From assembly GCA_021155195.1 (NCBI GenBank), contig JAJNPV010000037.1, positions 682,001 through 746,000 of the forward strand: DNA of 64,000 nt. Reading direction: 5' to 3'. Shown piece by piece: positions 1 to 8,830 of the stretch. Position numbers and translations under genes: made by a program. The stretch is from Ohtaekwangia sp. (GTDB taxonomy: Bacteria > Bacteroidota > Bacteroidia > Cytophagales > Cyclobacteriaceae). The notes beneath the pieces were generated by a model. The model was not told the DNA's origin and made no database searches. It saw only the letters and a program-made list of their open reading frames with translations. Positions within the stretch are counted from its first letter, which is position 1, and each line of letters opens with the position of its first letter.

Positions 1-595
1 CAGAAGGTAATTTGATGGTTCTCTTCTGTGCCGCTTTGATATCGCGCGCAACGCCTATATGCGATGCAGCATCAGCCCGGTTTGGAGTTAACCCAATTTC
101 TAAAATAAAATCCGATTCAATTTTATAAAATTCAGAAGCCGGGGTTCCATTGGCGGCTGTTGTGTTCAACACAATAATTCCATCATGGCTTTCACCCAAC
201 CCAATTTCATCTTCGGCACAAATCATTCCTTCCGATACTTCGCCCCGAATTTTTGTTGCCTTAATAGTAAACGAATCACCTTTGAAGGGAAATAGCGTTG
301 ATCCCGGTAAGGCCACAACTACTTTTTGTCCTGTTGCAACATTAGCTGCCCCGCACACAATGGGTAAAACTTTATCTCCGACATTGACGGTGGTTATGGA
401 TAACTTATCAGCATTAGGATGTTTTGCGCACGTAAGTACTTCACCAACCACCAAGCCTTTCAATCCGCCCTTTACCGTTTCAAAAGGTTCAACGCTTTCA
501 ACTTCCAGACCAGTAGCCGTAAGCACGTTACCAATCTCTTCGGGTGATTCAGGAATGTCAATATATTGTTTGAGCCAGTTGTACGAAATCTTCAT
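1..595 (-). CDS. pheT: Phenylalanyl-tRNA synthetase beta subunit, N-terminal part
   Basis: This is the first 198 residues of the beta subunit of the alpha2-beta2 cytosolic enzyme that charges tRNA-Phe; the gene runs off the left edge (the family is about 800 residues). The start ATG at 595-593 gives MKISYNWLKQYI, the usual PheT opening. Residues 43-150 form the EMAP-type tRNA-binding domain, with KHPNADKLSITTV and VCGAAN visible. The segment GEVSEGMICAEDEIGLG and LTPNRADAASHIGVARDI then lead into the B3/B4 region. No pheS is visible upstream, so the two subunits are probably not in one operon. A lone -7-like element, TATTTTTG on the minus strand at 624-617, lies just upstream but has no matching -33 box. 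Confidence 0.97.
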   Translation of the reverse strand, partial: MKISYNWLKQYIDIPESPEEIGNVLTATGLEVESVEPFETVKGGLKGLVVGEVLTCAKHPNADKLSITTVNVGDKVLPIVCGAANVATGQKVVVALPGSTLFPFKGDSFTIKATKIRGEVSEGMICAEDEIGLGESHDGIIVLNTTAANGTPASEFYKIESDFILEIGLTPNRADAASHIGVARDIKAAQKRTIKLPS

Positions 596-697
596 AAGTT
601 GAGAAAAACAGAACTTCAAAAATACGGTTTTGATGTCGTTTTTCTAGGGGTAGTATAAGGTGAAGCAAACTATTAATTGGCTATGTATTCCTGCCTT

Positions 698-1315
698 TTA
701 TTGCTTATTCTTATAAATTCTAATCGTTATGGGTTCTTTCTTACCATAAAGGTGATCTACAATGGTTAGTTCATTGAACTCCTTTGATTCGGTTTTTGAA
801 ATCAGATCGACCAAGTAGAGTTCGGATTCTTCAAATTTTCCCCCATTTAAACTAATTCCAAATGGTCTTGTCATTCGAGTATTTCCAATGGCCCCGAATA
901 ATTCTGATCTCTTTCCATAAATAATAATAATCTCGTCTGATTCTAATATATCAGCCGTGTCAAAGTCATAGTGTGGTATCTGAAATGCCCTGAAAGTATT
1001 TTTAATCTTGACAAGTTCAGTCCAAGGCCAAAAATTCTTTATGTAGATTTTAACATTCCTTTTTAGGGCTAGCTTGCCTGTGAACTCATTAACGATTTTC
1101 AACCACTCTGAATGGAAAGAATAGGGCAAAATATTTATCCACAGGAGTCCAATTGGAATGAATATTCCAAAAAAGATAAATGGAATGAAAGTCAGTTTAT
1201 TCCAAAGAAACAACTTGATAATTAATGCTAAGACCAAGATTGTTAAGTCAGTCAAAAGAATAATTCTGTTTGTCCTATGGCTCCATATAAAATTTATTAT
1301 TCCACTTCCAGGCAT
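698..1315 (-). CDS. Hypothetical membrane protein, 205 aa
   Basis: I do not recognise this protein. Two hydrophobic segments near the N-terminus (about residues 18-38 and 42-64, rich in I, L and F) suggest a hairpin-like membrane anchor. A soluble C-terminal part of about 140 residues with alternating hydrophobic and charged strands follows. This resembles the layout of small membrane proteins with a PH-like or YcxB-like domain, but no diagnostic motif is seen. It ends about 100 bases upstream of pheT on the same strand and starts 18 bases after the DUF1684 gene. It is AT-rich, and a function cannot be assigned. Confidence 0.7.
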   Translation of the reverse strand: MPGSGIINFIWSHRTNRIILLTDLTILVLALIIKLFLWNKLTFIPFIFFGIFIPIGLLWINILPYSFHSEWLKIVNEFTGKLALKRNVKIYIKNFWPWTELVKIKNTFRAFQIPHYDFDTADILESDEIIIIYGKRSELFGAIGNTRMTRPFGISLNGGKFEESELYLVDLISKTESKEFNELTIVDHLYGKKEPITIRIYKNKQ

Positions 1316-1333
1316 ACGGAACTAAGGAAAAAA

Positions 1334-1948
1334 TTAATGATAATTCTTCTCACCCGCTTTAATCGCTGTTTTAAGAATGTTTTCGCGGGGTGGAAAAGGG
1401 CATGAGTAAGTGTCGTTATATGCACAATAAGGATTGTAAGCGAGATTGAAGTCTAAGATGACAGAGGTTGCGGCCGGCACTTTTTTTAAATCCAGGTAGC
1501 GTCCGGCTCCATAGGTATCCGCACCGCTCGTCTCATCCGCGAAAGCGAGAAAAAGTTTGCCACGCTGCGGACCGCTATCCATTACTTCTAAAATCAAAAG
1601 TTTGTGATTCATTCCATTCAATTGAAATTCCGCGAAAGCATATTCTAAATATTTTTGCTCTAAGCCATCACTTGTTGCAAGAAGCACTACTTTTTTGTTA
1701 TCAATGGATGTAAGAGATGCCTTAACTCGATACGTTTCATCAATCGGAAAATAGTTTAGTTGCCCAAAGGGTATACTGTCTTTTAAAAATGGAGACCCAC
1801 TGGCAGATTTCATAAACTCAGTTTTCTCCTCCCGATCTTTTAGAATAGTGGCTTCATAGTTTTCGGGCGAACCGCCTTGCATGGAATAAATTACAAACGC
1901 AGCGATAGCAATTACAATAATGATGGGAACAATGCGCGAGCGTTTCAT
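1334..1948 (-). CDS. DUF1684 domain-containing protein, membrane-anchored
   Basis: A 204-residue protein with one N-terminal hydrophobic segment (residues 6-22) that is either a signal anchor or a signal peptide. The rest matches the DUF1684 pattern: LKDSIPFGQLNYFPIDETYRVKA in the middle, GAGRYLDL, then LDFNLAYNPYCAYNDTY, CPFPPREN and a final AGEKNYH. The family is widespread but its biochemical role is not established. Its start overlaps the stop of the upstream serine hydrolase gene by one base, so the two are likely co-transcribed and act in the same compartment (periplasm). Confidence 0.85.
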   Translation of the reverse strand: MKRSRIVPIIIVIAIAAFVIYSMQGGSPENYEATILKDREEKTEFMKSASGSPFLKDSIPFGQLNYFPIDETYRVKASLTSIDNKKVVLLATSDGLEQKYLEYAFAEFQLNGMNHKLLILEVMDSGPQRGKLFLAFADETSGADTYGAGRYLDLKKVPAATSVILDFNLAYNPYCAYNDTYSCPFPPRENILKTAIKAGEKNYH

Positions 1949-3276
1949 TAATTGTGAACGGTGGGTGCTAAATGATTACTATTAACAAATATTAATTTGT
2001 TTCTATCCTCCCAAACTGCAATTGAATCTGCATAATGGGTGTATCGTTTTAAAAATTCGGGAACAGCCTGATCAGAAAGACTACCCGGTGAGTTGGTAAG
2101 AACGCAAATAGCAAGTTTATTTTTTCTATCAATGGCCACCTCACTGCGATACCCATTTACATAACCACCATGATAATCGATGGTATCATTTTTAAAGGTA
2201 AGGATGCGCCAGCCCAGTGCATAGTAAGAAGCTTTTGGTCGCTGCCATTTTCTAAAATTGTGATTTTTTGAAATTGCTTTTACTTGTGGCTCAAATACCT
2301 GATGCAACGTTGAGTCACTCATAATAGAGGATCCATTCAATAACGCTTTTAGCCAAAGTGCCATGTCCGTGATACTGGCATTTACACCTCCTGCAGGAGC
2401 AGTATTGTAGTAGGTGTCGGAAATGGGAATGGTTGCCCAGTGCTTGCGCGAATAATAGTGCGGCTTGGCAACATTGTTATGCTTGATAATGGCTTCATAG
2501 GAAGCAGAACTATTACGCATATTCAATGGCTTAAAAATATTTTCTCTCAGCGCTGCTTCAAAAGATTGATGGGTGGCCGCTTCAACTACCTTGCCGATAA
2601 GACTATACCCAACATTTTGATAACTGTAATACTGACCTGGTTCGCCAAATAAATCTACTTGTTTCAGGTATGCCATCAAGGTATCGAAGGGAAGATGCTC
2701 CTCAATCATGTTTGTATAAGCATGATAGGGGAGTCCTGTGGTGTGCGAAAGTACATGGCGAATGGTTAATTTCTCTGCTTGCTCTTTCGACTTCAATTCA
2801 AATTGTGGAACGTATTTAACAATAGGATCATCCCAATTGATAAGATGCTTGTTTACCAGCGCCCCTGCCAGCACAGACGAAATAGATTTTGAAACAGAAC
2901 CTAAACGAAAGACGCTATTGACATCAATGGCATCAGGCAACCCCACTTGTCTTAATCCAAATCCCTTTAAGAACACAATGGATGTATCGCGAATAATGGC
3001 TACGGCTGCACCGGGTGCAATTCCTTTGCTGATCGCTCGCTCAATAAAATCATTATAATCCGATAGCACACGTTGCACGTATGGATTAGGATCATCGAAG
3101 GCAACGAGTTTTGGTTCCGGAAGATTTTCTTTCGGAACTACAAGCGTCTCTGCATTTAAAGTGTCTTTGGGTGTTTCACTTACAACTACCTGATCTTCTT
3201 TGGGTGAATACACAAAGGCAACCGTAAGAATGATTGAGCTTGTTAATAGAATAATTAAAACTGCTTTAAATCTCAT
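1948..3276 (-). CDS. Serine hydrolase, beta-lactamase class C / PBP4* family
   Basis: A 442-residue serine hydrolase of the AmpC/EstB/PBP4* superfamily (PF00144). An N-terminal hydrophobic segment (about residues 5-24) serves as signal or anchor. The catalytic SxxK is S127-V-S-K130, the YxN motif is Y219-Q-N221, and the third motif is HGG in DYHGGYVNGYR near residue 370, replacing KTG. Members are peptidases or esterases acting on peptidoglycan-derived or small ester substrates. The exact substrate cannot be read from the sequence, and true beta-lactamase activity is unlikely. The start overlaps the radC stop by one base, giving a tight radC, hydrolase, DUF1684 order. Confidence 0.88.
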   Translation of the reverse strand: MRFKAVLIILLTSSIILTVAFVYSPKEDQVVVSETPKDTLNAETLVVPKENLPEPKLVAFDDPNPYVQRVLSDYNDFIERAISKGIAPGAAVAIIRDTSIVFLKGFGLRQVGLPDAIDVNSVFRLGSVSKSISSVLAGALVNKHLINWDDPIVKYVPQFELKSKEQAEKLTIRHVLSHTTGLPYHAYTNMIEEHLPFDTLMAYLKQVDLFGEPGQYYSYQNVGYSLIGKVVEAATHQSFEAALRENIFKPLNMRNSSASYEAIIKHNNVAKPHYYSRKHWATIPISDTYYNTAPAGGVNASITDMALWLKALLNGSSIMSDSTLHQVFEPQVKAISKNHNFRKWQRPKASYYALGWRILTFKNDTIDYHGGYVNGYRSEVAIDRKNKLAICVLTNSPGSLSDQAVPEFLKRYTHYADSIAVWEDRNKLIFVNSNHLAPTVHN

Positions 3277-3977
3277 TATATCAGCCCTTCATCGGCAAAG
3301 CTAAAATATTTTTGATTAGTGATGATCAAATGATCCAGTAGTTGAACTTCCAGAAATTTTCCAGCCTCTTTTAATTTACGCGTTAAATCAAGATCGGTTT
3401 GGCTTGCTACTAAATTTCCTGAGGGATGATTATGCGCCACAATTACCCCACTGGCTAAATCTTCAAGTGCCAGTTTGTAAATTATTTTAGGATCGGCTAC
3501 CGTACCTGAAACGCCCCCCTCACTGATTTTCTTTTTCTTTACTACGCGATTAGCACGATTTAATAGCAACACCCAAAACTCTTCGTGCGGTAAATCCATA
3601 AAATCTCCTTTCAGAAGATCAAACGCATCTTTAGAACTATTTATTTTAGGTTTTTCTTCGGGGTCTTGTTCTTTCCGTCTACGGCCAATTTCCAAGGCGG
3701 CTACAATGGTAATGGCCTTTGCCTCGCCAATACCCTTTATCTTCATTAAATCTTTAACGGAAAGTCGAGCCAGCTCATTAAGACTATTGTCTCCTTGCAA
3801 AAGCACCCGTTTAGCTAACTCAACGGCACTCACCTTTGTTGTTCCAGATCCAATTAGAATAGCAATGAGTTCGGCTTCTGTGAGTGCTGCAGTTCCTTTT
3901 TGCAAAAGTTTTTCGCGAGGCCGGTCTTCAGGGCTCCAGTCTTTTATGTTTAGCGGCTTGCTGTCGTCAATTTTCAC
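3276..3977 (-). CDS. radC: RadC family JAB/MPN-domain protein
   Basis: A 233-residue RadC protein of normal family length. It carries an N-terminal helix-hairpin-helix region (KIKGIGEAKAITIVAALEIGRRR, about residues 79-101). The C-terminal JAB/MPN metalloprotease-like domain has the zinc motif HNHPSGN followed by D, at about residues 182-195. Despite its name, its role in DNA repair is not firmly established. The gene is the first of a minus-strand run with the serine hydrolase and the DUF1684 gene. Confidence 0.95.
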   Translation of the reverse strand: MKIDDSKPLNIKDWSPEDRPREKLLQKGTAALTEAELIAILIGSGTTKVSAVELAKRVLLQGDNSLNELARLSVKDLMKIKGIGEAKAITIVAALEIGRRRKEQDPEEKPKINSSKDAFDLLKGDFMDLPHEEFWVLLLNRANRVVKKKKISEGGVSGTVADPKIIYKLALEDLASGVIVAHNHPSGNLVASQTDLDLTRKLKEAGKFLEVQLLDHLIITNQKYFSFADEGLI

Positions 3978-4013
3978 TCATCGAAGGTAGGAATTTTTGA
4001 AAATCATAGGCAT

Positions 4014-4045
4014 AAAAAACCCACACTAACCGAAGTAGGTGTGGG
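4014..4045 (-). terminator. Rho-independent terminator of rpsT
   Basis: Read on the minus strand, the arms CCCACAC and GTGTGGG (4045-4039 and 4026-4020) enclose a 12-base loop and are followed by a run of six T. It lies 27 bases after the rpsT stop. Confidence 0.85.
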
Positions 4046-4071
4046 AAAAATAAAAAAATTATATGAAATAC

Positions 4072-4326
4072 TTAAGCTAAGGCGTTTACGCGCTTAGTAA
4101 GTTTTGATTTCTGGTTAGCGGCCTTTTTCCAATGAATAACATTCTTTTTGGCCAACTTATCGATCATAGACGACACTTCCTTAAGAAGAGCCTGAGCTTC
4201 GTCTTTCGAAGTTGTTGTGCTCAATTTCTTGATTTGAGTGCGGGTTGTCTTTGCCTGATAGCGATTTCTAAGACGTTTTGTCTCGTTCGCTCTGATTCTT
4301 TTCTCTGCTGATTTATGATTTGCCAT
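4072..4326 (-). CDS. rpsT: 30S ribosomal protein S20
   Basis: An 84-residue, very basic protein starting MANHKSAEKRIRANETKRLRNR, the signature opening of S20, a primary 16S rRNA-binding protein of the small subunit. It is a single-gene unit with its own promoter just upstream (4349-4379) and its own terminator (4014-4045). The promoter has the same TTTG-N19-TAnnTTTGCAGTCC form as those of the large translation operons later in the window, which suggests shared growth-rate control. Confidence 0.98.
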   Translation of the reverse strand: MANHKSAEKRIRANETKRLRNRYQAKTTRTQIKKLSTTTSKDEAQALLKEVSSMIDKLAKKNVIHWKKAANQKSKLTKRVNALA

Positions 4327-4348
4327 AATGGTTTTTTCAAACGGACTG

Positions 4349-4379
4349 CAAAAATAAGGGCAATTATCAGATTTGCAAA
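4349..4379 (-). promoter_or_regulatory. Bacteroidota-type promoter of rpsT
   Basis: On the minus strand a -33 box TTTG (4379-4376) is separated by 19 bases from the -7 box TATTTTTG (4356-4349), which continues as CAGTCC. The form matches the known TTTG/TAnnTTTG consensus of the primary sigma factor of this phylum. The -7 box sits about 23 bases before the rpsT start. Confidence 0.85.
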
Positions 4380-4569
4380 GATATGCTCCTCATTTTTGGA
4401 TTAATGCTCCCTAAAAATGACACTTTGAAATTAACCTTAAAATCTGCCCGAATTGCAATTTATCATTATTTTGAATCGATTAGCACGGTTTAGCCCCCAT
4501 GGCCATCATCAGGATCTTGGTTCCACTCCACATTTAAAAATACCACCCGAAAACGTGTAATTTCATGTG

Positions 4570-5544
4570 ATGGCCACCTCACGATTAGCAAAACTGATTT
4601 TGTCTGTAATAATGCTCCTTTGCAGCAGTTGGGGCTTTTTTGCCCACAAGAAGATAAATCAATTAGCGGTTTTTACGCTCCCACCCGCTATGGCGGGATT
4701 TTATAAAAGGAATATTGAGTACTTAACCGAGGCTGCTGTAAATCCTGACAGAAGAAGATATACTATACCGGAAGAAGCACCCCGGCACTATATTGATTTG
4801 GATGATTATGGCGACAGCGCTGTTTACAAACTACCGCGTTATTGGAATGATGCCGTTAAACAATTTGGTGAAGATTCCTTGCTAGCAAGAGGAATTGTGC
4901 CGTGGCATATTTTCAGAGTTTATCTTCAGTTGAAAGAAGCTTTCCTGATAAAAGATCCTGATCGGATTTTAAAAGTATCTGCAGACTTAGGTCATTATGT
5001 GGCCGATGCCCATGTTCCTCTACACACTACAAAAAATTATGACGGTCAGTTAACAGGGCAAGTTGGGATTCATGGTTTCTGGGAATCGCGTTTACCGGAA
5101 CTTTATTTTGAAAACTATGATCTTTTTGTGGGAGCTGCCACCTATATCCCAAATGTGCAAGTCACTGCATGGGAGATTGTGATACAATCGAACCGTGCAG
5201 TAGATTCCGTTCTGATGTTTGAAAAAGAATTAGCAGCCCTGGAAGGAGAACGAAAATTTAGTTTTGAGACAAAGGGTAAACAAACTGTGCGGGTATATTC
5301 TACTGAGTATGCACAAAAGTATAACCACATGCTGGCAGGTATGGTCGAGCGCCAGTTTCTTGGCAGTATAAAAAGTACAGGCAGTATTTGGTATACGGCC
5401 TGGGTAGATGCCGGACAACCGGATTTAAAATCATTGATTAATTATAAACCGTCTGCGGAAGAATTGGAGAAACGCAAAAATGAATTGTTACTTTGGAAGG
5501 AGAAAAACATAAAAACAAGAACTCATGAAGATTCGGAAAATTAA
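4570..5544 (+). CDS. S1/P1 nuclease / zinc-dependent phospholipase C family protein
   Basis: A 324-residue exported protein. The ATG at 4570 is chosen over the GTG three bases earlier. The signal peptide (residues 1-19) would be cut just before W20, which fits the family: the mature N-terminal Trp is a zinc ligand in S1/P1 nucleases and phospholipase C. Further ligands appear as H25, the cluster HYVADAHVPLH (H, D and H spaced as in HxxxDxHxPLH), and HGFWE. It probably hydrolyses phosphodiesters (nucleic acids or phospholipids) outside the cytoplasm. It overlaps the following glycanase gene by 20 bases, so the two are translationally coupled. A 9-base inverted repeat covers the start codon. 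Confidence 0.82.
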   Translation: MATSRLAKLILSVIMLLCSSWGFFAHKKINQLAVFTLPPAMAGFYKRNIEYLTEAAVNPDRRRYTIPEEAPRHYIDLDDYGDSAVYKLPRYWNDAVKQFGEDSLLARGIVPWHIFRVYLQLKEAFLIKDPDRILKVSADLGHYVADAHVPLHTTKNYDGQLTGQVGIHGFWESRLPELYFENYDLFVGAATYIPNVQVTAWEIVIQSNRAVDSVLMFEKELAALEGERKFSFETKGKQTVRVYSTEYAQKYNHMLAGMVERQFLGSIKSTGSIWYTAWVDAGQPDLKSLINYKPSAEELEKRKNELLLWKEKNIKTRTHEDSEN

Positions 5545-6874
5545 GCTAGCACTACCCGCACTTGGATTTATTTTTCTGTTAGCGTGTACTCCACAAAAAC
5601 CAGTTGAACAAGCTGGGGTTAGTCGCATTAGCGATGATTCTTTATTCACACTTGTGCAAGAAAAAACCTTTCAATACTTCTGGGATGGGGCCGAGCCGGT
5701 GTCGGGTGCAGCCCGTGAGCGATTTCATGTGGATGATGATTATCCGGACAACGATAAAAATATAGTTACTTCAGGTGGAACCGGTTTTGGTCTTATGGCA
5801 ATATTGGTAGGTATTGAACGAAAATTTGTTACTCGCCAAGAAGGTGTTGCCCATCTTACCAAGATTGTAAATTTTTTAGAGCGTGCCGATCGCTTTAAAG
5901 GTGTGTGGCCACATTGGATGAATGGTGAAACAGGAAAGGTAAAACCCTTTGGAGCGAATGATAATGGCGGTGATTTAGTTGAGACAGCCTACCTAGTGCA
6001 AGGTCTGCTTTGTGTTCGGCAATATTTTAAAGATGGAAATGATGAAGAAAAAGCACTTGCTGCTAGAATTGATACGCTATGGCGTGGCGTAGAGTGGGAT
6101 TGGTATCGCCATGGAGGTAAGAATGTTTTGTATTGGCATTGGTCGCCCGATAAACAATGGATTATGAATTTTCCGTTGGAAGGATATAATGAATGCTTGA
6201 TTACGTATGTGTTGGCGGCTTCATCTCCTACACACAGTGTTCCTGCTATTACCTATCATGAGGGTTGGGCACGAGGTGGAAAAATGAAAAATGACTCCAC
6301 GCATGAACAGTATGGATATCATCTGGATTTAAAACATAATGGTGCACCGCAATTTGGAGGTCCGTTGTTTTGGTCACATTATTCCTTTCTGGGTCTTGAC
6401 CCGCGTAAGCTAAAAGATCGCTATGCAGATTATTGGCAACATAACGTGAATCACACGTTGATCAACTATGAATACTGTGTTCTCAATCCTAAGGGCTATA
6501 AAGATTATGGAAAAAATAGTTGGGGACTCACTGCGGGATACTCTGTAAAGTTTTATGCAGCCCATAGTCCCGGTGAAGATTTAGGCGTAATAACACCCAC
6601 TGCGGCTTTATCCTCATTCCCCTACACGCCCAATCAAAGTATGGAGGCCATGAAACATTTTTATTTTGATTTAGGCGATAAGATTTTTGGACCCTACGGA
6701 TTTTACGATGGCTTTAGTGTGGATCAGGATTGGTATAAACCTTGGTACCTAGCGATTGACCAAGGCCCTATTGTGGTGATGATGGAAAACGAACGCACGG
6801 GTTTGTTGTGGAGATTATTTATGAGTTGCCCGGAGGTTCAAGAAGGATTGGATAAGTTGGGATTTACGTATTGA
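5525..6874 (+). CDS. Glucoamylase-like lipoprotein, GH144 type (probable beta-1,2-glucanase)
   Basis: A 449-residue lipoprotein. Its signal peptide ends in the lipobox LLAC (Cys about residue 21), so it is probably attached to the outer membrane. The body matches the glycoamylase (PF10091) / GH144 fold. Visible blocks are TSGGTGFGLMAILVGIERKF, FKGVWPHWMNGETG, DNGGDLVETAYLVQGLL, NECLITYVLAASSP, GGPLFWSHYSFLGLDPR and NSWGLTAGYS. Characterised members of GH144 in this phylum are endo-beta-1,2-glucanases, so cyclic or linear beta-1,2-glucan is the best substrate guess. The assignment to GH144 rather than a relative is inferred from length and motifs. It overlaps the preceding nuclease/phospholipase gene and, by 11 bases, the convergent gene downstream. 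Confidence 0.85.
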   Translation: MKIRKIKLALPALGFIFLLACTPQKPVEQAGVSRISDDSLFTLVQEKTFQYFWDGAEPVSGAARERFHVDDDYPDNDKNIVTSGGTGFGLMAILVGIERKFVTRQEGVAHLTKIVNFLERADRFKGVWPHWMNGETGKVKPFGANDNGGDLVETAYLVQGLLCVRQYFKDGNDEEKALAARIDTLWRGVEWDWYRHGGKNVLYWHWSPDKQWIMNFPLEGYNECLITYVLAASSPTHSVPAITYHEGWARGGKMKNDSTHEQYGYHLDLKHNGAPQFGGPLFWSHYSFLGLDPRKLKDRYADYWQHNVNHTLINYEYCVLNPKGYKDYGKNSWGLTAGYSVKFYAAHSPGEDLGVITPTAALSSFPYTPNQSMEAMKHFYFDLGDKIFGPYGFYDGFSVDQDWYKPWYLAIDQGPIVVMMENERTGLLWRLFMSCPEVQEGLDKLGFTY

Positions 6875-7151
6875 GAAGCGCTCCAACAATCTCTTCCCAC
6901 TCTTTCTCTAATGAATGGCTGGGCATAGTTCTACCAGCGCGATTGTACCAATACGCTGCATTAAACTGATCGCCTTCTTTGCGGTGAAGGTAGGCGTGAA
7001 TCCACGAGCCTTCTTTTGAAGTTACATCTTGGGCAATGGTATGTGCTTTTTCCCAATTGCCGCTGCCATCATGCCAAAGAGCTTGTAAAAGAACAGCAAC
7101 CGGTGGAGGCTGCTGTTTATCAAGTGAGGATTTAAATTCAGATAATGTCAT
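6864..7151 (-). CDS. Small conserved hypothetical protein, 95 aa
   Basis: A small soluble protein without signal peptide. The stretch GSWIHAYLHRKEGDQFNAAY followed by WYNRAG is a pattern I have seen in a family of short bacterial proteins of unknown function, with a TPR-like helical character (ALWHDGSGNWEKAHTIAQDV forms one helix pair). Its 3' end overlaps the convergent glycanase gene by 11 bases. No function is assigned. Confidence 0.75.
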   Translation of the reverse strand: MTLSEFKSSLDKQQPPPVAVLLQALWHDGSGNWEKAHTIAQDVTSKEGSWIHAYLHRKEGDQFNAAYWYNRAGRTMPSHSLEKEWEEIVGALLNT

Positions 7152-7209
7152 TTGCTGTAGTTGAGCGTCAGGACACCTTCAAGGGTCCAGACGCATTAGG
7201 TAAGGAAAG

Positions 7210-8208
7210 TTAGTTTTTCTTTACAGGGTAATACACTTCGGTTATCCATTTGGCTGTATCTTTTTCCAGCATGGGATCTGTCACATAAACTTCCATGGGA
7301 GCACCATTCATGGTAAGGCCTTTCTGTTGCAGATATTGATCAAGTTCCATGTGAATTGCCATCATGTTATTATAGTCCCCTGTATAAACTCCTTTTATGG
7401 CGTTGCCACCAGGAGTGGTTTCAACTTTGTATTTAGCAGGTAATTTGGCATCGGCAGCTACGGGCATTGCACAAATCATATCCATCGATTCTTCAGAGAA
7501 TGCAGGATAGAGTGCAAACGGATAACCCGTAACTGCAACTTTTGCTTTTTTTAACATTGTCTCGAGTTCACCGTACATCTTAGCCATTTGTGCGCTTATA
7601 GCAACCGGGTCTTGTGGGCTCATGGTATGCATCAGGCCTACATAGCTCATGGCAGGCACGATTTCTTCGGTGATTTCATACGTAAATTTTGGCTTTGCTT
7701 CCGCAATGCCTTTAATTTTCTCGCCCGCATAATCAAATGACTTTTCAATTTCGCCTTTCATAAAAATATTAATCCAGCGTCCGATAGGATTCATTCCCTG
7801 ATCCGCAGTGAAATTAAAGTTCAGTTTTGTGTTTTCGCCTTCTGGTTCCAATGAATAGAATCCTGAGGCAGGATTTCCTCCAAACTCCATGGATAAGGCT
7901 ACTGATTTATTTGGAATACTTTCTGTAATTAACATAGAACCTTGTTCCAGGACAGGGCCATCCCAAGTATAGGAAGCTCCTGATCCGACTTTCTTGTCTC
8001 CATATGTAATCTTCATTTCTGGATCGAGAGTATTCCAATATTGCCATTTTTCCCACCGTTCGAGATCATTGATCTCTTCAAAGACAGCATTAGCTGGTGC
8101 ATTGATGGCTACACTTTTTGATACTTCCAACTTAGCAGGAAGTACAAAACCAACAAGCAACAGCAGGACAATCAGTCCGGCAATTACTACTAGTATTTTC
8201 TTTACCAT
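7210..8208 (-). CDS. SRPBCC domain and GyrI-like effector-binding domain fusion
   Basis: A 332-residue protein in three parts. An N-terminal membrane segment (about residues 4-24) is followed by an SRPBCC/polyketide-cyclase-like domain (residues 28-165, opening KSVAINAPANAVFEEINDLERWEKW). The C-terminal part is a GyrI-like/AraC effector-binding domain (residues 175-330, with VPAMSYVGLMHTMS and NAIKGVYTGDYNNM). This fusion recurs in the phylum. Both domains bind small hydrophobic ligands, so a ligand-sensing or sequestering role at the membrane is plausible, but it is not demonstrated. There is no DNA-binding domain. Confidence 0.85.
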   Translation of the reverse strand: MVKKILVVIAGLIVLLLLVGFVLPAKLEVSKSVAINAPANAVFEEINDLERWEKWQYWNTLDPEMKITYGDKKVGSGASYTWDGPVLEQGSMLITESIPNKSVALSMEFGGNPASGFYSLEPEGENTKLNFNFTADQGMNPIGRWINIFMKGEIEKSFDYAGEKIKGIAEAKPKFTYEITEEIVPAMSYVGLMHTMSPQDPVAISAQMAKMYGELETMLKKAKVAVTGYPFALYPAFSEESMDMICAMPVAADAKLPAKYKVETTPGGNAIKGVYTGDYNNMMAIHMELDQYLQQKGLTMNGAPMEVYVTDPMLEKDTAKWITEVYYPVKKN

Positions 8209-8351
8209 GGCTATGTTTTGTTTTGATTGTTCGAGATGATATGATTGATTTTTCTTGCGGGAAACTAAGGTATCAAAATATTAAGCGAATTAAAAGGTTG
8301 TAATTGTGTGAAAAATTTCAAAAATTACCCAAGTCTAAACCCAAAAAATCC

Positions 8352-8822
8352 ATGAGTCTGTTCACGAATCCTAATCGCATCCCCGAAAATTACGGCTTAA
8401 AGATAGCCGGTGGTCTGATTGCTTTTTTTCTGATCATGAAATTAGTAGGGTTAGTACATCATTATGAACTCCGTTTTCTGAATGTATTTATACAGGTAGG
8501 AGGTATCTATTTTGCCTTAAAGAAATTTAGAGAAACACACGACCAACACCTGAATTATTTCAGGGCACTTGTTACCGGTGTGGCTACAGGCGCCATCTCA
8601 TCAGTCATATTTGCGTTGTTTCTTTTTGGATACCTATCGATCGATGCTAACCTTATGCAAGGGGTAATTGAAAATGAACCAATGGGGCGCTACTTAAACC
8701 CATACATTACTGCCTTTATGGTAGCCCTTGAAGGTTTGTTTTCCGGACTGCTATTTACGTTCATCATCATCAACTATGTGGAGACAGATGATGTAAACGA
8801 TCCTCAGGGAGAGAGTAACTAG
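8352..8822 (+). CDS. DUF4199 membrane protein
   Basis: An integral membrane protein of about 156 residues with four predicted transmembrane segments. The ATG at 8352 (MSLFTNPNRIPENYG) is preferred over an upstream ATG at 8304, which would add 16 polar residues before the usual start. The order of segments, the YFALKKFRETHDQHLNYFRAL loop and the helix after TAFMVALEGLFSG fit DUF4199, a family of unknown function common in Bacteroidota. In this window it stands next to the DUF2723 gene in convergent orientation. Confidence 0.8.
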   Translation: MSLFTNPNRIPENYGLKIAGGLIAFFLIMKLVGLVHHYELRFLNVFIQVGGIYFALKKFRETHDQHLNYFRALVTGVATGAISSVIFALFLFGYLSIDANLMQGVIENEPMGRYLNPYITAFMVALEGLFSGLLFTFIIINYVETDDVNDPQGESN

Positions 8823-8830
8823 CTAATAAA

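Noticed and set aside
150..602. Open frame of 150 codons on the plus strand
   Set aside because: It is antisense to pheT, whose minus-strand frame has a recognisable tRNA-binding domain.
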